Source: Halisarca cf. caerulea
Taxonomy: Eukaryota; Porifera; Demospongiae; Chondrillida; Halisarcidae
DNA: 64,000 nt
NCBI GenBank assembly: GCA_963170055.1
Contig: CAUJGJ010000311.1
Location: 1 to 64,000 of the forward strand
Direction of reading: 5' to 3'
Shown: positions 50,466 through 61,500 of the stretch, piece after piece
Position numbering within the stretch: the first letter of the stretch is position 1
Layout: each line of letters starts with the position of its first letter
Made by a program: the position numbers and the translations under genes
Notes under the pieces: model-generated
Database searches by the model: none
What the model saw: only the letters and a program-made list of their open reading frames with translations
What the model was told of the DNA's origin: nothing

Positions 50466-53400
50466 TTCCCAGTGGACTTACATGACTTTTCTGAAGTGCT
50501 GTGGGCGTATTTGTGTAGTGTTGGATATGCTGGTGCTAATACCAATATTTGGCACTAGCACCACGCACATTCCCAGTGGACACACATGAAGTTTCTTAAC
50601 TACTGTGGGCGTATTTGTGTAATGTTTGATATGCTGGTGCTAATGCGAATATTTGGCACTAGCACCACGCACATTAGCAGTGGACACACATGACCTTTCT
50701 GAAGTGCTGTGGTCGTATTTGTGTAGTGTTGGATATGCTGGTGCTAATACCAATATTTGGCACTAGCACCACGCACATTCCCAGTGGACACACATGACCT
50801 TTCTGAAGTGCTGTGGGCGTATTTGTGTAGTGTTGGATATGCTGGTGCTAATACCAATATTTGGCACTAGCACCACGCACATTCCCAGTGGACACACATG
50901 ACCTTTCTGAAGTGCTGTGGGCGTATTTGTGTAGTGTTGGATATGCTGGTGCTAATACCAATATTTGGCACTAGCACCACGCACATTCCCAGTGGACACA
51001 CATGACCTTTCTGAAGTGCTGTGGGCGTATTTGTGTAGTGTTGGATATGCTGGTGCTAATACCAATATTTGGCACTAGCACCACGCACATTCCCAGTGGA
51101 CACACATGACCTTTCTGAAGTGCTGTGGGCGTATTTGTGTAGTGTTGGATATGCACGTGCTAATACCAATATTTGGCACTAGCACAACGCACATTCCCAG
51201 TGGACACACATGAAGTTTCTGAAGTGCTGTGGGCGTATTTGTGTAGTGTTGGATATGCTGGTGCTAATACCAATATTTGGCACTAGCACCACGCACATTC
51301 CCAGTGGACACACATGAAGTTTCTTAACTACCGTGGGCGTATTTGTGTAATGTTTGATATGCTGGTGCTAATGGGAATATTTGGCACTAGCACCACGCAC
51401 ATTAGCAGTGAAAACTCATGAAGTATTCTTAACTACTGTGGGCGTATTTGTGTAATGTTGGGTATGCTGGTGCAAATACCAATATTTGGCACTAGCACCA
51501 CGCACATTCCCAGTGGACACACGAAGTTTCTTAACTACTGTGGGAGTATTTGTGTAGTGTTGGATATGCTGGTGCTAATACCAATATTTGGCACTAGCAC
51601 CACGCACATTCCCAGTGGACACACATGACCTTTCTGAAGTGCTGTGGGCGTATTTGTGTAGTGTTGGATATGCTGGTGCTAATACCAATATTTGGCACTA
51701 GCACCACGCACATTCCCAGTGGACACACGAAGTTTCTTAACTACTGTGGGAGAATTTGTGTGGTGTTGGATATGCTGGTGCTAATACCAATATTTGGCAC
51801 TAGCACCACGCACATTCCCAGTGGACACACATGACCTTTCTGAAGTGCTTTGGGCGTATTTGTGTAGTGTTGGATATGCTGGTGCAAATACCAATATTTG
51901 GCACTAGCACCACGCACATTCCCAGTGGACACACATGACCTTTCTGAAGTGCTGTGGGCGTATTTGTGTAGTGTTGGATATGCTGGTGCTAATACCAATA
52001 TTTGGCACTAGCACCACGCACATTCCCAGTGGACACACATGACCTTTCTGAAGTGCTGTGGGCGTATTTGTGTAGTGTTGGATATGCTGGTGCTAATACC
52101 AATATTTGGCACTAGCACCACGCACATTCCCAGTGGACACACATGACCTTTCTGAAGTGCTGTGGGCGTATTTGTGTAGTGTTGGATATGCTGGTGCTAA
52201 TACCAATATTTGGCACTAGCACAACGCACATTCCCAGTAGACACACATGAAGTTTCTGAAGTGCTGTGGGCTTATTTGTGTAGTGTTGGATATGCTGGTG
52301 CTAATACCAATATTTGGCACTAGCACCACGCACATTCCCAGTGGACACACATGAAGTTTGTTAACTACTGTGGGCGTATTTGTGTAATGTTGGATATGCT
52401 GGTGCAAATACCAATATTTGGCACTAGCACCACGCACATTCCCAGTGGACACACATGACTTTTCTGAAGTGCTGTGGGCGTATTTGTGTAGTGTTGGATA
52501 TGCTGGTGCTAATACCAATATTTGGCACTAGCACCACGCACATTCCCAGTGGACACACATGACCTTTCTGAAGTGCTGTGGGCGTATTTGTGTAGTGTTG
52601 GATATTCTGGTGCTAATACCAATATTTGGCACTAGCACCACGCACATTCCCAGTGGACACACATGACCTTTCTGAAGTGCTGTGGGCGTATTTGTGTAGT
52701 GTTGGATATGCTGGTGCTAATACCAATATTTGGCACTAGCACCACGCACATTCCCAGTGGACACACATGACCTTTCTGAAGTGCTGTGGGCGTATTTGTG
52801 TAGTGTTGGATATGCTGGTGCTAATACCAATATTTGGCACTAGCACCACGCACATTCCCAGTGGACACACATGACCTTTCTGAAGTGCTGTGGGCGTATT
52901 TGTGTAGTGTTGGATATGCACTTGCTAATGCCAATATTTGGCACTAGCACAACGCACATTCCCAGCAGACACACATGAAGTTTCTGAAGTGCTGTGGGCG
53001 TATTTGTGTAGTGTTGGATATGCTGGTGCTAATACCAATATTTGGCACTAGCACCACGCACATTCCCAGTGGACACACATGAAGTTTCTTAACTACCGTG
53101 GGCGTATTTGTGTAATGTTTGATATGCTGGTGCTAATGGGAATATATGGCACTAGCACCACGCACATTAGCAGTGAAAACTCATGAAGTATTCTTAACTA
53201 CTGTGGGCGTATTTGTGTAATGTTGGGTATGCTGGTGCTAATACCAATATTTGGCACTAGCACCACGCACATTCCCAGTGGACACACATGAAGTTTCTTA
53301 ACTACTGTGGGAGTATTTGTGTAGTGTTGGATATGATGGTGCTAATACCAATATTTGGCACTAGCACCACGCACATTCCCAGTGGACACACATGACCTTT

Positions 53401-55535
53401 CTGAAGTGCTGTGGGCGTATTTGTGTAGTGTTGGATATGCTGGTGCTAATACCAATATTTGGCACTAGCACCACGCACATTCCCAGTGGACACACATGAC
53501 CTTTCTGAAGTGCTGTGGGCGTATTTGTGTAGTGTTGGATATGCTGGTGCTAATACCAATATTTGGCACTAGCACCACGCACATTCCCAGTGGACACACA
53601 TGACCTTTCTGAAGTGCTGTGGGCGTATTTGTGTAGTGTTGGATATGCTGGTGCTAATACCAATATTTGGCACTAGCACCACGCACATTCCCAGTGGACA
53701 CACATGAAGTTTCTTAACTACCGTGGGCGTATTTGTGTAATGTTTGATATGCTGGTGCTAATGGGAATATTTGGCACTAGCACCACGCACATTAGCAGTG
53801 AAAACTCATGAAGTATTCTTAACTACTGTGGGCGTATTTGTGTAATGTTGGGTATGCTGGTGCTAATACCAATATTTGGCACTAGCACCACGCACATTCC
53901 CAGTGGACACACGAAGTTTCTTAACTACTGTGGGAGTATTTGTGTAGTGTTGGATATGATGGTGCTAATACCAATATTTGGCACTAGCACCACGCACATT
54001 CCCAGTGGACACACATGACCTTTCTGAAGTGCTGTGGGCGTATTTGTGTAGTGTTGGATATGCTGGTGCTAATACCAATATTTGGCACTAGCACCACGCA
54101 CATTCCCAGTGGACACACATGACCTTTCTGAAGTGCTGTGGGCGTATTTGTGTAGTGTTGGATATGCTGGTGCTAATACCAATATTTGGCACTAGCACCA
54201 CGCACATTCCCAGTGGACACACATGACCTTTCTGAAGTGCTGTGGGCGTATTTGTGTAGTGTTGGATATGCTGGTGCTAATACCAATATTTGGCACTAGC
54301 ACCACGCACATTCCCAGTGGACACACATGACCTTTCTGAAGTGCTGTGGGCGTATTTGTGTAGTGTTGGATATGCACGTGCTAATACCAATATTTGGCAC
54401 TAGCACAACGCACATTCCCAGCAGACACACATGAAGTTTCTGAAGTGCTGTGGGCGTATTTGTGTAGTGTTGGATATGCTGGTGCTAATACCAATATTTG
54501 GCACTAGCACCACGCACATTCCCAGTGGACACACATGAAGTTTCTTAACTACCGTGGGCGTATTTGTGTAATGTTTGATATGCTGGTGCTAATGGGAATA
54601 TTTGGCACTAGCACCACGCACATTAGCAGTGAAAACTCATGAAGTATTCTTAACTACTGTGGGCGTATTTGTGTAATGTTGGGTATGCTGGTGCTAATAC
54701 CAATATTTGGCACTAGCAAAACGCACATTCCCAGTGGACACACGAAGTTTCTTAACTACTGTGGGAGTATTTGTGTAGTGTTGGATATGCTGGTGCTAAT
54801 ACCAATATTTGGCACTAGCACCACGCACATTCCCAGTGGACACACATGACCTTTCTGAAGTGCTGTGGGCGTATTTGTGTAGTGTTGGATATGCTGGTGC
54901 TAATACCAATATTTGGCAATAGCACCGCGCACATTCCCAGTGGACACACGAAGTTTCTTAACTACTGTGGGAGTATTTGTGTAGTGTTGGATATGCTGGT
55001 GCTAATACCAATATTTGGCACTAGCACCACGCACATTCCCAGTGGACACACGAAGTTTCTTAACTACTGTGGGAGAATTTGTGTAGTGTTGGATATGCTG
55101 GTGCTAATACCAATATTTGGCACTAGCACCACGCACATTCCCAGTGGACACACATGACCTTTCTGAAGTGCTTTGGGCGTATTTGTGTAGTGTTGGATAT
55201 TCTGGTGCAAATACCAATATTTGGCACTAGCACCACGCACATTCCCAGTGGACACACATGACCTTTCTGAAGTGCTGTGGGCGTATTTGTGTAGTGTTGG
55301 ATATGCTGGTGCTAATACCAATATTTGGCACTAGCACCACGCACATTCCCAGTGGACACACATGACCTTTCTGAAGTGCTGTGGGCGTATTTGTGTAGTG
55401 TTGGATATGCTGGTGCTAATACCAATATTTGGCACTAGCACCACGCACATTCCCAGTGGACACACATGACCTTTCTGAAGTGCTGTGGGCGTATTTGTGT
55501 AGTGTTGGATATGCTGGCGCTAATACCAATATTTG
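50466..55535 (+). repeat. family P domain 3
   Basis: Starts as at about 43.6 kb: the spacing from the ATG of the ACATGACC head to CACGTG is 464 bp at both 43846-44310 and 50690-51154. CACGTG is at 51154 and 54375; at 52919 it is CACTTG. A local variant set (CTACCGTGGGCG and CAGTGAAAACTC) marks the TGGGAAT monomers at 51370, 53135, 53760 and 54591 and is not seen elsewhere. Between 53135 and 54591 the steps are 625 and 831 bp. Confidence 0.82.
52160..52560 (+). repeat. family Q patch inside family P
   Basis: Four monomers with the Q order CACAACG/CAGTAGAC, then GAAGTTTGTTAAC, then GACTTTTCTG sit inside P domain 3. One carries GTGGGCTTATTTG, and another GTGCAAATACC, which is a P mark, so the patch is itself mixed. 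Consistent with gene conversion or unequal exchange between the two families. Confidence 0.7.
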
Positions 55536-58500
55536 GCACTAGCACAACGCACATTCCCAGTAGACACACATGAAGTTTCTGAAGTGCTGTGGGCGTATTT
55601 GTGTAGTGTTGGATATGCTGGTGCTAATACCAATATTTGGCACTAGCACCACGCACATTCCCAGTGGACACACATGAAGTTTGTTAACTACTGTGGGCGT
55701 ATTTGTGTAATGTTGGATATGCTGGTGCTAATACCAATATTTGGCACTAGCACCACGCACATTCCCAGTGGACACACATGACTTTTCTGAAGTGCTGTGG
55801 GCGTATTTGTGTAGTGTTGGATATGCTGGTGCTAATACAAATATTTGGCCCTAGCACCACGCACATTCCTAGTGGACACACATGAAGTTTGTTAACTAAT
55901 GTGGGCGTATTTGTGTAATGTTGGATATTCTGGTGCTAATACCAATATTTGGCACTAGCACCACGCACATTCCCAGTGGACACACATGACCTTTCTGAAG
56001 TGCTGTGGGCGTATTTGTGTAGTGTTGGATATGCTGGTGCTAATACCAATATTTGGAACTAGCACCACGCACATTCCCAGTGGACACACATGACCTTTCT
56101 GAAGTGCTGTGGGCGTATTTGTGTGGTGTTGGATATGCTGGTGCTAATACCAATATTTGGCACTAGCACCACGCACATTTCCAGTAGACACACATGAAGT
56201 TTCTGAAGTGCTGTGGGCGTATTTGTGTAGTGTTGGATATGCACGTGCTAATACCAATATTTGGCACTAGCACCACGCACATTCCCAGTGGACACTCATG
56301 AAGTTTCTTAACTACTGTGGGCGTATTTGTGTAATGTTGGATATGCTGGTGCTAATACCAATATTTGGCACTAGCACCACGCACATTCCCAGTGGACACA
56401 CGAAGTTTCTTAACTACTGTGGGAGTATTTGTGTAGTGTTGGATATGCTGGTGCTAATACCAATATTTGGCACTAGCACCACGCACATTCCCAGTGGACA
56501 CACATGACCTTTCTGAAGTGCTGTGGGCGCATTTGTGTAGTGTTGGATATGCTGGTGCTAATACCAATATTTGGCACTAGCACCACGCACATTCCCAGTG
56601 GACACACATGACCTTTCTGAAGTGCTGTGGGCGTATTTGTGTAGTGTTGGATATGCTGGTGCTAATACCAATATTTGGCACTAGCACCACGCACATTCCC
56701 AGTGGACACACATGACCTTTCTGAAGTGCTGTGGGCGTATTTGTGTAGTGTTGGATATGCTGGTGCTAATACCAATATTTGGCACTAGCACAACGCACAT
56801 TCCCAGTAGACACACATGAAGTTTCTGAAGTGCTGTGGGCGTATTTGTGTAGTGTTGGATATGCTGGTGCTAATACCAATATTTGGCACTAGCACCACGC
56901 ACATTCCCAGTGGACACACATGAAGTTTGTTAACTACTGTGGGCGTATTTGTGTAATGTTGGATATGCTGGTGCTAATACCAATATTTGGCACTAGCACC
57001 ACGCACATTCCCAGTGGACACACATGACTTTTCTGAAGTGCTGTGGGCGTATTTGTGTAGTGTTGGATATGCTGGTGCTAATACCAATATTTGGCCCTAG
57101 CACCACGCACATTCCTAGTGGACACACATGAAGTTTGTTAACTAATGTGGGCGTATTTGTGTAATGTTGGATATTCTGGTGCTAATACCAATATTTGGCA
57201 CTAGCACCACGCACATTCCCAGTGGACACACATGACCTTTCTGAAGTGCTGTGGGCGTATTTGTGTAGTGTTGGATATGCTGGTGCTAATACCAATATTT
57301 GGAACTAGCACCACGCACATTCCCAGTGGACACACATGACCTTTCTGAAGTGCTGTGGGCGTATTTGTGTGGTGTTGGATATGCTGGTGCTAATACCAAT
57401 ATTTGGCACTAGCACCACGCACATTCCCAGTGGACACACATGACCTTTCTGAAGTGCTGTGGGCGTATTTGTGTGGTGTTGGATATGCTGGTGCTAATAC
57501 CAATATTTGGCACTAGCACCACGCACATTCCCAGTGGACACACATGACCTTTCTGAAGTGCTGTGGGCGTATTTGTGTAGTGTTGGATATGCTGGTGCTA
57601 ATACCAATATTTGGCACTAGCACCACGCACATTCCCAGTGGACACACATGACCTTTCTGAAGTGCTGTGGGCGTATTTGTGTAGTGTTGGATATGCTGGT
57701 GCTAATACCAATATTTGGCACTAGCACAACGCACATTCCCAGTAGACACACATGAAGTTTCTGAAGTGCTGTGGGCGTATTTGTGTAGTGTTGGATATGC
57801 TGGTGCTAATACCAATATTTGGCACTAGCACCACGCACATTCCCAGTGGACACACATGAAGTTTGTTAACTACTGTGGGCGTATTTGTGTAATGTTGGAT
57901 ATGCTGGTGCTAATACCAATATTTGGCACTAGCACCACGCACATTCCCAGTGGACACACATGACTTTTCTGAAGTGCTGTGGGCGTATTTGTGTAGTGTT
58001 GGATATGCTGGTGCTAATACCAATATTTGGCCCTAGCACCACGCACATTCCTAGTGGACACACATGAAGTTTGTTAACTAATGTGGGCGTATTTGTGTAA
58101 TGTTGGATATTCTGGTGCTAATACCAATATTTGGCACTAGCACCACGCACATTCCCAGTGGACACACATGACCTTTCTGAAGTGCTGTGGGCGTATTTGT
58201 GTAGTGTTGGATATGCTGGTGCTAATACCAATATTTGGAACTAGCACCACGCACATTCCCAGTGGACACACATGACCTTTCTGAAGTGCTGTGGGCGTAT
58301 TTGTGTGGTGTTGGATATGCTGGTGCTAATACCAATATTTGGCACTAGCACCACGCACATTTCCAGTAGACACACATGAAGTTTCTGAAGTGCTGTGGGC
58401 GTATTTGTGTAGTGTTGGATATGCACGTGCTAATACCAATATTTGGCACTAGCACCACGCACATTCCCAGTGGACACTCATGAAGTTTCTTAACTACTGT

Positions 58501-61500
58501 GGGCGTATTTGTGTAATGTTGGATATGCTGGTGCTAATACCAATATTTGGCACTAGCACCACGCACATTCCCAGTGGACACACGAAGTTTCTTAACTACT
58601 GTGGGAGTATTTGTGTAGTGTTGGATATGCTGGTGCTAATACCAATATTTGGCACTAGCACCACGCACATTCCCAGTGGACACACATGACCTTTCTGAAG
58701 TGCTGTGGGCGCATTTGTGTAGTGTTGGATATGCTGGTGCTAATACCAATATTTGGCACTAGCACCACGCACATTCCCAGTGGACACACATGACCTTTCT
58801 GAAGTGCTGTGGGCGTATTTGTGTAGTGTTGGATATGCTGGTGCTAATACCAATATTTGGCACTAGCACCACGCACATTCCCAGTGGACACACATGACTT
58901 TTCTGAAGTGCTGTGGGCGTATTTGTGTAGTGTTGGATATGCTGGTGCTAATACCAATATTTGGCCCTAGCACCACGCACATTCCTAGTGGACACACATG
59001 AAGTTTGTTAACTAATGTGGGCGTATTTGTGTAATGTTGGATATTCTGGTGCTAATACCAATATTTGGCACTAGCACCACGCACATTCCCAGTGGACACA
59101 CATGACCTTTCTGAAGTGCTGTGGGCGTATTTGTGTAGTGTTGGATATGCTGGTGCTAATACCAATATTTGGAACTAGCACCACGCACATTCCCAGTGGA
59201 CACACATGACCTTTCTGAAGTGCTGTGGGCGTATTTGTGTGGTGTTGGATATGCTGGTGCTAATACCAATATTTGGCACTAGCACCACGCACATTTCCAG
59301 TAGACACACATGAAGTTTCTGAAGTGCTGTGGGCGTATTTGTGTAGTGTTGGATATGCACGTGCTAATACCAATATTTGGCACTAGCACCACGCACATTC
59401 CCAGTGGACACTCATGAAGTTTCTTAACTACTGTGGGCGTATTTGTGTAATGTTGGATATGCTGGTGCTAATACCAATATTTGGCACTAGCACCACGCAC
59501 ATTCCCAGTGGACACACGAAGTTTCTTAACTACTGTGGGAGTATTTGTGTAGTGTTGGATATGCTGGTGCTAATACCAATATTTGGCACTAGCACCACGC
59601 ACATTCCCAGTGGACACACATGACCTTTCTGAAGTGCTGTGGGCGCATTTGTGTAGTGTTGGATATGCTGGTGCTAATACCAATATTTGGCACTAGCACC
59701 ACGCACATTCCCAGTGGACACACATGACCTTTCTGAAGTGCTGTGGGCGTATTTGTGTAGTGTTGGATATGCTGGTGCTAATACCAATATTTGGCACTAG
59801 CACCACGCACATTCCCAGTGGACACACATGACCTTTCTGAAGTGCTGTGGGCGCATTTGTGTAGTGTTGGATATGCTGGTGCTAATACCAATATTTGGCA
59901 CTAGCACCACGCACATTCCCAGTGGACACACATGACCTTTCTGAAGTGCTGTGGGCGTATTTGTGTAGTGTTGGATATGCTGGTGCTAATACCAATATTT
60001 GGCACTAGCACCACGCACATTCCCAGTGGACACACATGACTTTTCTGAAGTGCTGTGGGCGTATTTGTGTAGTGTTGGATATGCTGGTGCTAATACCAAT
60101 ATTTGGCCCTAGCACCACGCACATTCCTAGTGGACACACATGAAGTTTGTTAACTAATGTGGGCGTATTTGTGTAATGTTGGATATTCTGGTGCTAATAC
60201 CAATATTTGGCACTAGCACCACGCACATTCCCAGTGGACACACATGACCTTTCTGAAGTGCTGTGGGCGTATTTGTGTAGTGTTGGATATGCTGGTGCTA
60301 ATACCAATATTTGGAACTAGCACCACGCACATTCCCAGTGGACACACATGACCTTTCTGAAGTGCTGTGGGCGTATTTGTGTGGTGTTGGATATGCTGGT
60401 GCTAATACCAATATTTGGCACTAGCACCACGCACATTTCCAGTAGACACACATGAAGTTTCTGAAGTGCTGTGGGCGTATTTGTGTAGTGTTGGATATGC
60501 ACGTGCTAATACCAATATTTGGCACTAGCACCACGCACATTCCCAGTGGACACTCATGAAGTTTCTTAACTACTGTGGGCGTATTTGTGTAATGTTGGAT
60601 ATGCTGGTGCTAATACCAATATTTGGCACTAGCACCACGCACATTCCCAGTGGACACACGAAGTTTCTTAACTACTGTGGGAGTATTTGTGTAGTGTTGG
60701 ATATGCTGGTGCTAATACCAATATTTGGCACTAGCACCACGCACATTCCCAGTGGACACACATGACCTTTCTGAAGTGCTGTGGGCGCATTTGTGTAGTG
60801 TTGGATATGCTGGTGCTAATACCAATATTTGGCACTAGCACCACGCACATTCCCAGTGGACACACATGACCTTTCTGAAGTGCTGTGGGCGTATTTGTGT
60901 AGTGTTGGATATGCTGGTGCTAATACCAATATTTGGCACTAGCACCACGCACATTCCCAGTGGACACACATGACCTTTCTGAAGTGCTGTGGGCGTATTT
61001 GTGTAGTGTTGGATATGCTGGTGCTAATACCAATATTTGGCACTAGCACAACGCACATTCCCAGTAGACACACATGAAGTTTCTGAAGTGCTGTGGGCGT
61101 ATTTGTGTAGTGTTGGATATGCTGGTGCTAATACCAATATTTGGCACTAGCACCACGCACATTCCCAGTGGACACACATGAAGTTTGTTAACTACTGTGG
61201 GCGTATTTGTGTAATGTTGGATATGCTGGTGCTAATACCAATATTTGGCACTAGCACCACGCACATTCCCAGTGGACACACATGACTTTTCTGAAGTGCT
61301 GTGGGCGTATTTGTGTAGTGTTGGATATGCTGGTGCTAATACCAATATTTGGCCCTAGCACCACGCACATTCCTAGTGGACACACATGAAGTTTGTTAAC
61401 TAATGTGGGCGTATTTGTGTAATGTTGGATATTCTGGTGCTAATACCAATATTTGGCACTAGCACCACGCACATTCCCAGTGGACACACATGACCTTTCT

